This document shows, in pieces, positions 7,172 to 15,745 of a DNA stretch of 35,245 nucleotides. The position numbers were made by a program, and so were the translations under genes. Source of the DNA: an uncultured Eubacteriales bacterium (GTDB taxonomy: Bacteria > Bacillota > Clostridia > Oscillospirales > Oscillospiraceae); the NCBI GenBank assembly GCA_902477055.1, contig CABSFY010000010.1:1-35245 (forward strand), written 5' to 3'. Each line of letters begins with the position of its first letter. Position 1 is the first letter of the stretch. The notes beneath the pieces are model-generated. The model saw only the letters and a list, made by a program, of their open reading frames with translations. It did not search any database and was not told the origin of the DNA.

Positions 7172-7936
7172 ATGGAGCAAAAAGTTGCTGTCATCAGCGG
7201 CGCCGCCTCCGGCATTGGCCTTGCCAGTGCCCGGAGGTTCGCGGCGGAACATTACGCCCTGGCGCTGATCGATATTGACCCCGCGCTGGAGCAGCACGTC
7301 GCTGAGCTGTCCGAGCAGACGGCCGTGGTCTACCGCGTCGCGGACGTTTCGGACGAGGCGGCGGTGCAGGCGCTGTTCGCCGAGGCCCATGAGAAATTTG
7401 GCCGCATCGACGTTGTCAACAGCAACGCCGGTATCGTTCTGGTCCAGCCGCTGGAGCAGACCCCGATGGACGGCGTAATGCGGACGCTGCAGGTAAATCT
7501 GGGCGGCTGCTTCGCCATGACGAAGGCCGCGATCCCCTATTTCAAGGAGCAGCGCTTCGGCGCGATCGTCAACCTCGGCTCCATCTCCGGCCACGTCGGC
7601 CAGATGTACCATTCCATCTACGGTGCGTCAAAGGCCGCCGTCATCGCCTTTACCCGTGCCGTGGCGTGGGAGCTTGCACCCTACGGCATCCGCGTAAATT
7701 CCGTCAGCCCCGGCTCGGTCAACACGCCGATGCTGCGCGGCGACGTGATGGGCGAGTCGCAGCGGCTGAACATTCCCTACGAAACGTTGAAAAAAGAACG
7801 TGAGGCGGAGCAGGCCTTCAACCGCTGGGCCGAGCCGAGCGAAATCGCCGACGCGATCTTCTACCTTGCCGGAGAGCAAGCCTCGTTTATCACCGGCACA
7901 GATCTTCTCGTCGATTGCGGCTGGGCCGCAAAATAG
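7172..7936 (+). CDS. Short-chain dehydrogenase/reductase (SDR)
   Basis: This is a classical SDR that interconverts a hydroxyl and a ketone with NAD(P). The cofactor motif SGAASGIG is at residues 9-16 and the acidic residues after strand 2 (LIDID) suggest NAD preference. NSNAGI is at 83-88. The catalytic set is Ser137, Tyr150 and Lys154 (YGASK). The length of 254 aa is typical. The start lies two bases after the BKACE stop with no clear ribosome site, so translation is probably coupled to BKACE. In context it may oxidise a hydroxy acid to the beta-keto acid used by BKACE, or a sugar acid in the KDG-like branch. Both are inferences. Confidence 0.92.
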   Translation: MEQKVAVISGAASGIGLASARRFAAEHYALALIDIDPALEQHVAELSEQTAVVYRVADVSDEAAVQALFAEAHEKFGRIDVVNSNAGIVLVQPLEQTPMDGVMRTLQVNLGGCFAMTKAAIPYFKEQRFGAIVNLGSISGHVGQMYHSIYGASKAAVIAFTRAVAWELAPYGIRVNSVSPGSVNTPMLRGDVMGESQRLNIPYETLKKEREAEQAFNRWAEPSEIADAIFYLAGEQASFITGTDLLVDCGWAAK

Positions 7937-7958
7937 CGCAAAGGACAGGAGAAACCAC

Positions 7959-8924
7959 ATGAACGAAGTATTAGAAAAGCTATCCTCGATCGGCATCGTG
8001 CCGGTCGTGAAAATCAAGGATCCCGAAACCGCCGTACCGCTTGCCAAGGCACTGGTGCGCGGCGGTATTCCCTGCGCCGAGATCACCTTCCGGACGGAGT
8101 TTGCCGCCGAGGCGATGAAGCGCATCAGCGCCGAGGTTCCCGAAATTCTTCTGGGTGCCGGTACCGTCACCTCTACGGAGCAGGTCGATCAGGCGCTTGC
8201 CGCAGGCGCGAAGTTCATCGTCTGCCCCGGCCTCAACCCCGCAGTCGTGCAATACTGCATTTCCCGCAACGTTCCCGTGACCCCCGGTGTCTGCACTCCC
8301 TCGGAGCTGGAGCAGGCCATGGCACTCGGCCTGACGGAGGTCAAGTTCTTCCCCGCCGAGAACATGGGCGGACTGAAGACCATCGAGGCCATCGGCGCGG
8401 CGTATCCGAGCATCCGCTTCATGCCCACCGGCGGCATCAACATCAATAACATCAGCACCTATCTTGCCAGCCCGAAGATTCTTGCCTGCGGCGGCTCGTG
8501 GATTACCCCCGCCAAGGCGCTTGAGGCCGGCGACTATGATGGGATTGAAGCCCTTGCCAAGCAGGCCATGCAGACCGTTCTCGGCTGCAAGCTCCTTCAT
8601 ATCGGCATCAACGCGGCCAGCACGGAGGAGGCCGGTCAGATCGCCTCCGGCTACTGCGACGTGTTCGGCCTTGCATATCTCCCCGGCCGCAGCTCGATCT
8701 TTGCGGGCGATATGGTCGAGGTCATGTGCGCACCGGGCCTCGGCAAAAACGGCCACATCGCAGTCCAGGTCAACGACCTGCGCCGGGCCGTGGCCTATTT
8801 CCGCACCATCGGCCATCCGCTGGACGAGGACAATTACAAGTACGATGCCGCAGGCAATAAGGTCGCGGTATATTTCAAGGAAGAGATTGGCGGCTTTGCC
8901 ATTCATCTGGTGCAGAAGCACTGA
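7959..8924 (+). CDS. KDPG/KHG-type aldolase fused to a C-terminal VOC domain
   Basis: Residues 1-208 are a class I aldolase of the 2-keto-3-deoxy-6-phosphogluconate/4-hydroxy-2-oxoglutarate family. Such enzymes split 2-keto-3-deoxy acids or their phosphates to pyruvate and an aldehyde. The Schiff-base lysine is Lys129 in VKFFPAE; Glu41 and Arg45 in AEITFRT are the other active-site residues, and MPTGGIN forms the phosphate loop. Residues about 211-321 form an extra domain with the look of the vicinal oxygen chelate (glyoxalase) fold: LLHIGINA, GHIAVQVND and a terminal FAIHLVQKH give histidines on the expected strands. Normal KDPG aldolases end near 210 aa. The start at 7959 is chosen from GACAGGAG upstream and from homology. 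The next gene is the matching kinase. Confidence 0.9.
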   Translation: MNEVLEKLSSIGIVPVVKIKDPETAVPLAKALVRGGIPCAEITFRTEFAAEAMKRISAEVPEILLGAGTVTSTEQVDQALAAGAKFIVCPGLNPAVVQYCISRNVPVTPGVCTPSELEQAMALGLTEVKFFPAENMGGLKTIEAIGAAYPSIRFMPTGGININNISTYLASPKILACGGSWITPAKALEAGDYDGIEALAKQAMQTVLGCKLLHIGINAASTEEAGQIASGYCDVFGLAYLPGRSSIFAGDMVEVMCAPGLGKNGHIAVQVNDLRRAVAYFRTIGHPLDEDNYKYDAAGNKVAVYFKEEIGGFAIHLVQKH

Positions 8925-8935
8925 GGAGGATCCCC

Positions 8936-9958
8936 ATGAAAAAAATTGTTACCTTCGGCGAACTGATGCTTCGGCTTGCGCCGGAGGGCTACACACGTTT
9001 TGTTCAGGCCGGTACCTACGGCGCGACCTACGGCGGCGGCGAAGCAAACGTCAGCGTGTCCCTCGCTAACTACGGCATGGACACCGCCTTTGTCACCAAG
9101 CTGCCCGAAAATGAGATCGGTCAGGCCGGCGTGAACGAGCTGCGCCGCTACGGCGTAGACACCTCGATGATCGTGCGCGGCGGTCCGCGCGTCGGTATCT
9201 ATTTTCTTGAAAAGGGCGCGAGCCAGCGTCCCTCCAAGGTCATCTATGACCGTGCCGGTTCCTCGATCGCCACGGCCCAGCGCAGCGACTTCAACTGGGC
9301 AGATATTCTGAAGGATGCCGCCTGGTTCCATTTCACCGGCATTACCCCGGCGCTGGGCGAAAACGTCGCCGAGATTTGCCTCGATGCGTGCAAGACCGCG
9401 CGGGCGCTTGGCGTTACCGTGAGCTGCGACCTGAACTACCGGAAAAACCTCTGGAGCAAGGCGCAGGCCTGCGCCACCATGTCGGAGCTGATTCAGTACG
9501 TTGATGTCTGCATCAGCAACGAGGAGGATGCGGCCGATGTTTTCGGCATCCGCGCCTCGCACAGCGACGTGACCGGCGGCAAGCTCGATCACGCAGCCTA
9601 TCAGGACGTTGCAAAGCAGCTCTCCGAGCGCTTCGGCCTGAAAAAGGTCGCCATCACCCTCCGCAGCTCCATCTCTGCCAGCGACAATCTCTGGGCGGCG
9701 ATGCTCTACGACGGCAGCGACTATTTCTTCTCAAAGTCCTATCCGATTCATATCGTTGACCGCGTCGGCGGCGGCGACAGCTTCGGTGCGGGCCTGATCT
9801 ACGGAATACTCAACAACATGGATTCCGCTGCAGCGCTGGAGTTTGCGGTTGCCGCCTCCTGCCTCAAGCACTCCATCGAGGGCGATTTCAATCAGGTCAG
9901 CGTTGCCGAGGTCGAGCGCCTTGCCAAGGGCGACGGCAGCGGCCGTGTCCAAAGATAA
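8936..9958 (+). CDS. kdgK: PfkB-family sugar acid kinase, 2-keto-3-deoxygluconate kinase-like
   Basis: This ribokinase-fold enzyme probably phosphorylates 2-keto-3-deoxygluconate or a close analogue to give the substrate of the preceding aldolase. The N-terminal motif GGGEANVSVSLA is characteristic of KDG kinases. The C-terminal PfkB signature DRVGGGDSFGAG holds the catalytic aspartate and the anion hole. The length of 340 aa is typical. TGAGGAGGATCCCC, overlapping the aldolase stop, provides an ideal ribosome site, so the two are tightly coupled. The pair forms an Entner-Doudoroff-like lower branch to pyruvate and glyceraldehyde 3-phosphate. Exact specificity (gluconate- or galactonate-derived, or another acid) cannot be read from sequence. 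Confidence 0.88.
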   Translation: MKKIVTFGELMLRLAPEGYTRFVQAGTYGATYGGGEANVSVSLANYGMDTAFVTKLPENEIGQAGVNELRRYGVDTSMIVRGGPRVGIYFLEKGASQRPSKVIYDRAGSSIATAQRSDFNWADILKDAAWFHFTGITPALGENVAEICLDACKTARALGVTVSCDLNYRKNLWSKAQACATMSELIQYVDVCISNEEDAADVFGIRASHSDVTGGKLDHAAYQDVAKQLSERFGLKKVAITLRSSISASDNLWAAMLYDGSDYFFSKSYPIHIVDRVGGGDSFGAGLIYGILNNMDSAAALEFAVAASCLKHSIEGDFNQVSVAEVERLAKGDGSGRVQR

Positions 9959-9964
9959 TTTTCA

Positions 9965-9993
9965 CCGCCGTACCGGCCTGACCGGTGCGGCGG
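9965..9993 (+). other. GC-rich intercistronic hairpin after the sugar acid kinase
   Basis: CCGCCG T ACCGG (9965-9976) pairs with CCGGT G CGGCGG (9982-9993), giving 12 pairs including one T-G wobble and a five-base loop. No T-run follows. The ribosome site of the next gene (AAAGGAAC) starts about ten bases later. It is more likely a transcript-stability or processing element than a terminator, because the following genes have no promoter of their own. Confidence 0.55.
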
Positions 9994-10013
9994 CACAATG
10001 AAAGGAACAAGCT

Positions 10014-11198
10014 ATGAAGACAGTCAATGTCGCCGTCATCGGCGCAGCCGGTTGGATCGGCAGCGTTCACGCCGAGTGCTACGCCCGCCTCAACACCATG
10101 ATTCCCCACGCCAAGGTCGTCCTGCACACCGCAGTCGACGTCGTGGAGGAAAACGCGAAAAAAATCGCCGACCAGCTCGGCTTTCTGAAATACACAACCG
10201 ATTATCACGATGCCGTCAACGACCCCGAGGTCGATATCATCGACATCTGCTGCAACAATAACTTCCACAAGGAGATCGCCATTCAGGCCGCAAATGCCGG
10301 CAAGCACGTGTTCTGCGAAAAGCCCCTCGCCATGACTGAGGCCGACGCGCTGGAAATGGTCGAATGCGTCAAGAAAAACGGCGTCGTCAACGGCTGCAAT
10401 CTGGTCTACCGCAAGTACCCCGGCGTCGCGTTCATCAAGAACCTGATCGACGAGGGCAAGCTCGGCAAGCTCTATTACATCAAGGCGCTCATCGAGCAGG
10501 ACTCCCACTCGGACCCCAAGGATATGCACGCGTGGCTCTTTAACCGCGCCAAGGCCGGCGGCGGCACGATTGTCACCAACGGTACGCACCCCATCGACCT
10601 GTGCCGCTATCTCATGGGCGACTATGAGGAGGTCAGCGCCATCAGTGAAACGTTCATCAAGGAACGCCCGAAGTTTGATCCGTCGCAGATCGGCATGGCC
10701 GGCAGCCGGACCTTTATCGAAAAGCGGCCGGACATCATCGAAGGCGAGATGGAAAAGGTCGATGTGGACGATGCGACTGCCGCACTCATCAAGTTCAAAA
10801 ACGGCGGCATCGGCGTTCTGGTGTCCACGTGGGCCAAGCAGGGCACCCGCCACAACGTCGGCTTCGAGATCGTCGGCAGCAAGGGCAGCGCGATCTTCAA
10901 CACCGAGCGGCTGAACGAGGTCCAGCTCTACATCAATGAAACCGACGACCGCACCCGCATCGGCTACACCACCATCTTCCTCGGCAACGAGCATCCCTAC
11001 GGTGAGCTTATCAACATGAAGTCCGGCACCGGCATCGGCGGCAAGGACGTGTTCGCCTTCTCCATGAAGGACTTCGTGGAGTGCGTGCTGGAAAGCAAGG
11101 AAATGAGTCCGAGCTTCTATGACGGCTATATGGCGGTCAAGTACCTCAAGCGCATCCAGCAGGCCGCCGACGAGCATCGTTGGGTCAGCGCGGAATGA
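10014..11198 (+). CDS. Gfo/Idh/MocA-family NAD(P)-dependent dehydrogenase
   Basis: This two-domain oxidoreductase acts on sugars, inositols or their acids. The N-terminal Rossmann fold starts with VIGAAGWIGSVHA (about residues 8-20) and ends with the family motif CEKPLAMT, including Glu102-Lys103-Pro104. The C-terminal domain contains GGGTIVTNGTHPIDLCRYL, with the conserved histidine of the substrate site. The length of 394 aa is in the upper normal range. AAAGGAAC lies before the start. The stop overlaps the start of the second molybdenum hydroxylase FAD subunit as ATGA. In context it probably oxidises a sugar or sugar acid entering the keto-deoxy acid branch. Confidence 0.9.
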   Translation: MKTVNVAVIGAAGWIGSVHAECYARLNTMIPHAKVVLHTAVDVVEENAKKIADQLGFLKYTTDYHDAVNDPEVDIIDICCNNNFHKEIAIQAANAGKHVFCEKPLAMTEADALEMVECVKKNGVVNGCNLVYRKYPGVAFIKNLIDEGKLGKLYYIKALIEQDSHSDPKDMHAWLFNRAKAGGGTIVTNGTHPIDLCRYLMGDYEEVSAISETFIKERPKFDPSQIGMAGSRTFIEKRPDIIEGEMEKVDVDDATAALIKFKNGGIGVLVSTWAKQGTRHNVGFEIVGSKGSAIFNTERLNEVQLYINETDDRTRIGYTTIFLGNEHPYGELINMKSGTGIGGKDVFAFSMKDFVECVLESKEMSPSFYDGYMAVKYLKRIQQAADEHRWVSAE

Positions 11199-12040
11199 CG
11201 GAGGTTTTTCGCCCAACTGACCCGGCGCAGGCCGTCGCACTGCTTCAGGCCGACAAAACCGCCGCTCTCATCAGCGGCGGTACGGCGCTGATGCAGGAGC
11301 TGCGCGCTGGCCGCCGGACCTGCTCTGCGTGGATTTCGACGGACGCTCTCGGTCTGGACCGGATGGAAGCCCGCGAGGACGGTCTGTACCTCGGCGCGGC
11401 CGCGACAATGACACAAATCGAAGGGAGTCCTCTTTTACGGGAGACTCCCTATACCCTTTTGCCGGAGGCTCTGCGCCACACAGCCTCTTGGCAGATTCGC
11501 AACGTCGCGACGCTCGGCGGCTGCATCGGGGCCGGAATTCCCGGTGCCGACCCCGTCTGTGCGCTGCTGGCGCTGGGTGCGGAGCTTCTGTGGCAGGACA
11601 CAGCAGGTGCGCACCGTGCGCCGTTGGTACAGTTCTACGGCAACGCGCCGGAAAAGCTGCCGTGCGAGAGCGTCATTACGCACATTTTCCTCCCGAATCA
11701 GCCCGCTGCACAGACCATTTTTCGCAAAGCAGCGGTCCGAAAAGCCTTTTCCTGGCCGCTGGTCAACTTTGCCGCCGTCGTTTCCCGGAACGCCGACGGC
11801 TCCCTCGGCAGCGTCAGAATCGCCGCCGGCGGTATGGTAAGAAGCACGATGCTGCTCAAAAAAACGGCGGAGGCCATGCGGACGCTCGATTTTGCAGCCG
11901 TAACCGCTGCCTATGCAGCCGAGATCGCGCCGGCGGACAGCCTGCAAGGCAGCGCCGACTACAAACGGCTCGTCTGCAAGAATTACCTTCTGGAGCTTTT
12001 TGAGGCTCTGACAGCGAAGGAGAATCCGGCATGGAACTAA
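11195..12040 (+). CDS. Molybdenum hydroxylase 2, FAD-binding subunit
   Basis: This is the medium FAD subunit of the second XDH-like enzyme, paralogous to the product of 2624-3505 but clearly diverged. The first FAD loop is SGGTALMQELRAG instead of AGGTDLL, and the second is ATLGGCIGAGIPGADP, closer to the family consensus. ATG 11195 is preferred because it overlaps the stop of the MocA-type gene as ATGA; there is no strong ribosome site, so translation is probably coupled. The length from this start is 281 aa. It overlaps the following 2Fe-2S gene by ten bases. The Asp-to-Ala change in the first loop (GGTAL against GGTDL) may alter FAD contacts but leaves the glycine-rich turn intact. Confidence 0.9.
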   Translation: MTEVFRPTDPAQAVALLQADKTAALISGGTALMQELRAGRRTCSAWISTDALGLDRMEAREDGLYLGAAATMTQIEGSPLLRETPYTLLPEALRHTASWQIRNVATLGGCIGAGIPGADPVCALLALGAELLWQDTAGAHRAPLVQFYGNAPEKLPCESVITHIFLPNQPAAQTIFRKAAVRKAFSWPLVNFAAVVSRNADGSLGSVRIAAGGMVRSTMLLKKTAEAMRTLDFAAVTAAYAAEIAPADSLQGSADYKRLVCKNYLLELFEALTAKENPAWN

Positions 12041-12519
12041 ACATGATTGTAAATAACGCGCCCGTTTCTCTGGAAATTGCGTCGGACGCATTGCTTTTGG
12101 ACGTGCTGCGTGATAAATTGGGGCTGCATTCCGTCAAGCGCGGCTGCGAAACCGGCGACTGCGGTGCGTGTACCGTGCTGGTGGACGGTCTGCCGGTCGA
12201 TTCGTGCATCTACCCCGCCTTCCGCGCGGAGGGTAAAACGATTCTGACCGTCGAGGGCCTCGGAACACCGGAGGATATGCATGTTCTGCAAAAAACCTTC
12301 CGGGAACGGCTGGCCGTACAGTGCGGCTTCTGCTCCTCCGGGATGCTGATGAGCGCAAAGGCGCTGTTGGACCACATTCCGCAGCCCACGGAGGACGAGA
12401 TTCGGGCACACCTGTCCGGAAATCTCTGCCGCTGCACCGGCTATCAGAAGATCGTCGAATCCATTCAGGAAGTCTCCCGAATCGGCAGCGAGGTAGCGCA
12501 TGGAAACACAGACATTTGA
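12031..12519 (+). CDS. Molybdenum hydroxylase 2, 2Fe-2S subunit
   Basis: This small subunit carries two 2Fe-2S clusters. All eight ligands are present: Cys39, Cys44, Cys47 and Cys59 (GCETGDCGACTVLVDG), and Cys98, Cys101, Cys133 and Cys135 (QCGFCSSG and LCRCTGY). The residue numbers are identical to those of hydroxylase 1, and long stretches such as LGLHSVKRGCE are nearly the same, showing a common origin. The length is 162 aa. AAGGAG lies nine bases before the start. The gene overlaps the molybdenum subunit gene by 20 bases. Confidence 0.95.
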   Translation: MELNMIVNNAPVSLEIASDALLLDVLRDKLGLHSVKRGCETGDCGACTVLVDGLPVDSCIYPAFRAEGKTILTVEGLGTPEDMHVLQKTFRERLAVQCGFCSSGMLMSAKALLDHIPQPTEDEIRAHLSGNLCRCTGYQKIVESIQEVSRIGSEVAHGNTDI

Positions 12520-14806
12520 CTTTATCGGAAAACGTATCCCCCGCACGGACAGCAAGCTGCAGGTCACCGGTCTGTGTGCCTACGGCGAGGAATACTCCGA
12601 GCCGAATATGCTGATTGCAAAAGGCTGCTTCAGCAAATATCCGCACGCAAAGATCAAGCGCATCGACACCGCCGCCGCCGAGCGGATGCCCGGTGTCCGC
12701 GGTGTCATCACGTGGAAGGATGTGCCGGTCAACCGCAACGGCTGCGGCTTTTACGGCATTTCCGATCAGCCCATCCTTGCGCAGGATGTCGTGCGCTATC
12801 GCGGCGACTGCATCGCCGTGGTCGCTGCGGAAACGCGCGAGCAGGCCGAGCAGGCCGCTGCTGCCGTCGAGGTGGAATACGAACCGCTGGACGCGGTTTG
12901 TTCCGTCGAGGAGGCGCTCGCCCCCGATGCGCCCCTGCTTCACCCGGACCTGTTTGCGTCCAACGTTCCCTATCACCTGAAGGCTTACATCGGAAACGTC
13001 GAGGACGGCTTTGCCGCCTCAGACTATATCATCGAAGGCACCTACCGGACCGAAAAGCTCGAACACGCCTACATCGAGCCGCACATGGCGCTGGCGAAGC
13101 TGGAGCCGGACGGCAGGCTTGTCATCACCACGACGACCTCGCGCGTGTTTAACTACATCGGCGTGCTGCGCACCGTGCTCAACATCCCCATGAGCCGCCT
13201 GCAAATTAAGGGTACCGCCGGCATCGGCGGCGGCTTCGGCGGCAAGAACGAGGTCATTATCGAGCCGTGGGTCGCACTTCTGGCGCTGAAAACAAAGCGC
13301 CCCGTGCGCATGATCCTGACCCGCGAGGAGGATATGCGCATCACAACCGCCCGGCATCCATATGAATTTCACTACAAAACCGGCGTTACGAAGGACGGCC
13401 GCCTGCTTGCGCAGGAGGTCCGCATCTACGCCAACACGGGCGCATATCTCGCGCTCGGGAAATCGCAATTACAAAAGGCGACGGTCCACGCCGCCGGTCC
13501 CTATAATGTTCCCAATATCCATTCCGACGGCTACCTTGTGCTGACGAATACAAAGATCAGCAGCGCTATGCGCGGCATGGGTATGCCGCAAGCCTGCTTT
13601 GCCTGCGAGTCGCACATGGATGAGATTGCCCGAGCCATCGGCATGGACCCGCTGGAGCTGCGCCGGAAAAACCTGTTCGGCGACCACGGCAGACTCCCGA
13701 ACGGGCAGCTCGTCTGGTCCGAGCCGCTCGGTGCCGCACTGGACCGAGCGTTGGCGTTGCAGAAAAAGGCCGCGCCTCTGCCGGAGCTCAAAGCGCCCTA
13801 TCTGCGCCGCGGCCACGGAATGTCGCTTATGATCTATCCGCAGGATCCCTCGAATCCTTCGAGCTGCACCGGCGTTTTCGTCAAGGTAGACAGCGACGGC
13901 ACCGCCGTTTTGTACAACGGCCACTCCGACGTAGGCCAAGGCTCCGCGACCATTCTGGTCCAGATTGCGGCGGACACGCTCGGCATCCCGGTCGATCAGA
14001 TTCGCTTTCTGACCGCAGACACCGTAACGACCCCCTACGACGAGGGCACCGGCGCATCGCGCACGACCTATATCGTCGGCCGCTGCGTCAAGGATGCCTG
14101 CGAAAAATGCAAAATTCAACTCTTTCAGGCCGCCGCACGGAAGCTCGGCTTCGCCGATTATCGAAAATTCGTCATTCAAAACGGTGAAATCGTCCTCGAC
14201 ACCTACCCGGATATTCACATCTCTGTCGCCGATGCCGCCTACGAAAGCGAGCGTGTGCAGGGCTTTCCCATCATGGCGGCAGAATCCTACTCTACGCTTT
14301 CCAGCGTCGAGGACCCCGAAAACGGCCACTGCCGTCACTACGAAAAGCACGCCTACGCCGCGCAGCTTGCCGATGTCGAGGTCAACACCCGCACCGGCGA
14401 GGTCACCGTGCAGCGCCTGATCGCCGTGCATAGCTGCGGCCGGGCCATCAATCCCATGATGGTTGAGGGACAGATTCAGGGCGGCGTGCAGATGGGCCTC
14501 GGTCAGGCGCTGACGGAGCAGCTCTTTGAAAGCCGCTCGGACGGCCGCATTCTCAACGACAACCTGCGGCGGTATCAAATCCCGACCGCCGTCGATATGC
14601 CCAAGCAGTTCATTGCCGACTACGTCGAGGTGCTGGACAAGGATGGCCCGTACGGTGCGCTCGGTGTCGGCGAACCCGCGCCGGTCCCCACGCCCGCCGC
14701 CATTCGCAACGCCGTCTGCGACGCACTCGGCTTTGCAATCAATGAGCTTCCGCTCACGCCGGAAAAAATCCTGCTCGAATGGGATAAGCATCAGCATTCC
14801 CTTTGA
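12500..14806 (+). CDS. Molybdenum hydroxylase 2, intact molybdopterin subunit
   Basis: This 768-aa catalytic subunit carries both molybdopterin domains in one chain. The hammerhead domain is at about residues 15-125, the pterin loop GGGFGGK at 243-249, the XDH-type loop MRGMG at 357-361, DEGTGASRTTY in the second domain, and the catalytic glutamate Glu725 in LGVGEPAP. It lacks the CoxL-type active loop, so it is not an aerobic CO dehydrogenase. It is better described as a xanthine dehydrogenase/aldehyde oxidoreductase-like enzyme of unknown substrate. Similarity to the split hydroxylase 1 extends from end to end. A weak GAGG lies before ATG 12500, inside the previous gene. No dedicated molybdenum cofactor insertion or cytidylyltransferase gene is present in the window, so maturation must depend on genes elsewhere. 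Confidence 0.93.
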   Translation: METQTFDFIGKRIPRTDSKLQVTGLCAYGEEYSEPNMLIAKGCFSKYPHAKIKRIDTAAAERMPGVRGVITWKDVPVNRNGCGFYGISDQPILAQDVVRYRGDCIAVVAAETREQAEQAAAAVEVEYEPLDAVCSVEEALAPDAPLLHPDLFASNVPYHLKAYIGNVEDGFAASDYIIEGTYRTEKLEHAYIEPHMALAKLEPDGRLVITTTTSRVFNYIGVLRTVLNIPMSRLQIKGTAGIGGGFGGKNEVIIEPWVALLALKTKRPVRMILTREEDMRITTARHPYEFHYKTGVTKDGRLLAQEVRIYANTGAYLALGKSQLQKATVHAAGPYNVPNIHSDGYLVLTNTKISSAMRGMGMPQACFACESHMDEIARAIGMDPLELRRKNLFGDHGRLPNGQLVWSEPLGAALDRALALQKKAAPLPELKAPYLRRGHGMSLMIYPQDPSNPSSCTGVFVKVDSDGTAVLYNGHSDVGQGSATILVQIAADTLGIPVDQIRFLTADTVTTPYDEGTGASRTTYIVGRCVKDACEKCKIQLFQAAARKLGFADYRKFVIQNGEIVLDTYPDIHISVADAAYESERVQGFPIMAAESYSTLSSVEDPENGHCRHYEKHAYAAQLADVEVNTRTGEVTVQRLIAVHSCGRAINPMMVEGQIQGGVQMGLGQALTEQLFESRSDGRILNDNLRRYQIPTAVDMPKQFIADYVEVLDKDGPYGALGVGEPAPVPTPAAIRNAVCDALGFAINELPLTPEKILLEWDKHQHSL

Positions 14807-14830
14807 AATCAAGAAAAAGAAGGAAACGCC

Positions 14831-15745
14831 ATGAAAAAGGAGTATCGCGGCATTTTATGCTCCGTTTTTGCCTCCGTCTGCTTCGGCTGCGGCACAACGT
14901 TCATCAAGCTGATCTATCGCTTATTCAGCGAGGTCCCGTTTCAGGACCTCTCGCTTATGCGCTCCGTCGCGTGCCTGATCGTCTTTTTTATCATCGCGCT
15001 GCGCAAGGGCCAGCTCAAGGTGACATGGAAGCAGCTGCTGCCCTACGCCTTTGCCGGTGTGTTTGGACTTTTTGCGGTGCAATATTTTCTGTTTTTGGCG
15101 CTGCAAATGATTCCCGTCGGCGTTGCCAGCTTCGTGCAGTCCTCGTCCACGCTGATGGTCTGCCTGTACTCCTTCCTTGTGCTGCATGAGCGCCCGACGA
15201 AGGAAAAAATCGCGGGCATTGTCGTCGGTCTGGCTGGCCTGGCGCTCGTCGTCTGGAAAAAGGGAATGCTCTCCGCCTCCACCGCATTTGGCCTCGGCAT
15301 CCTCATTGCCGTTCTCTCCGGTGTCGGCAAGACCGTCTATCTCCTCTCCGGTAAGTACGCCGGCCGCCAGAACCGACGTCCGGCACTGATGGCCTACGGG
15401 ATGCTGTTCTGCACACTGACCGGCATTCCCTTTTCCAGCAAGCCCGCCGTTTTTACCGGCTATTTCTCGGACATCCGACTGGTTTTGGTCCTTTTGGTCT
15501 ACTTCCTCGTCTTTTCCGTTCTGCCATATCTGCTGACCTTCCGCTCGCTGGAGCTGATTCCCGCCTCCAGCACCGGAACGCTGAATGTCATCGAGCCGCT
15601 TGCCGCTGCAATCAGCGCTTTCGCAATTCTCGGCGAGGCAATCACTTGGAATCAGATTCTGGGCGGCATTCTGATCGTCGCCTGCGTCTTTTTGATCCAA
15701 CGCGACTCGCAGCAGCATCCCGCTGAGGAGGCCACGCATGGATAG
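14831..15745 (+). CDS. DMT-superfamily transporter with two EamA domains
   Basis: This integral membrane protein of 304 aa has about ten hydrophobic segments in two EamA repeats (about residues 8-140 and 155-290). Typical motifs include the early GCGTTFIK helix and the last-helix-pair sequence LGEAITWNQILGGILIV. Family members export or import metabolites such as amino acids, nucleobases or sugars-derived acids; the direction and substrate are not readable. AAGGAA precedes the start. It follows the second molybdenum hydroxylase by 24 bases and overlaps the AEC gene by eight bases, so it belongs to the same transcript and may move the substrate or end product of the operon. Confidence 0.85.
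   Translation: MKKEYRGILCSVFASVCFGCGTTFIKLIYRLFSEVPFQDLSLMRSVACLIVFFIIALRKGQLKVTWKQLLPYAFAGVFGLFAVQYFLFLALQMIPVGVASFVQSSSTLMVCLYSFLVLHERPTKEKIAGIVVGLAGLALVVWKKGMLSASTAFGLGILIAVLSGVGKTVYLLSGKYAGRQNRRPALMAYGMLFCTLTGIPFSSKPAVFTGYFSDIRLVLVLLVYFLVFSVLPYLLTFRSLELIPASSTGTLNVIEPLAAAISAFAILGEAITWNQILGGILIVACVFLIQRDSQQHPAEEATHG

Noticed and set aside
9897..11240. Long minus-strand open frame opposite the MocA-type gene
   Set aside because: The same shadow effect; it crosses gene boundaries and has no ribosome site.
2624..14806. Aerobic carbon monoxide dehydrogenase (CoxMSL) identity for the molybdenum enzymes
   Set aside because: The gene order fits, but the active-site loop is MRGMG, not the cysteine-containing CoxL loop, and no cox accessory genes are present.
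2624..14806. Recent tandem duplication or recombination product
   Set aside because: The two molybdenum hydroxylase sets are clearly diverged in protein sequence and are separated by five genes, so the duplication is old or the copies were gained separately.
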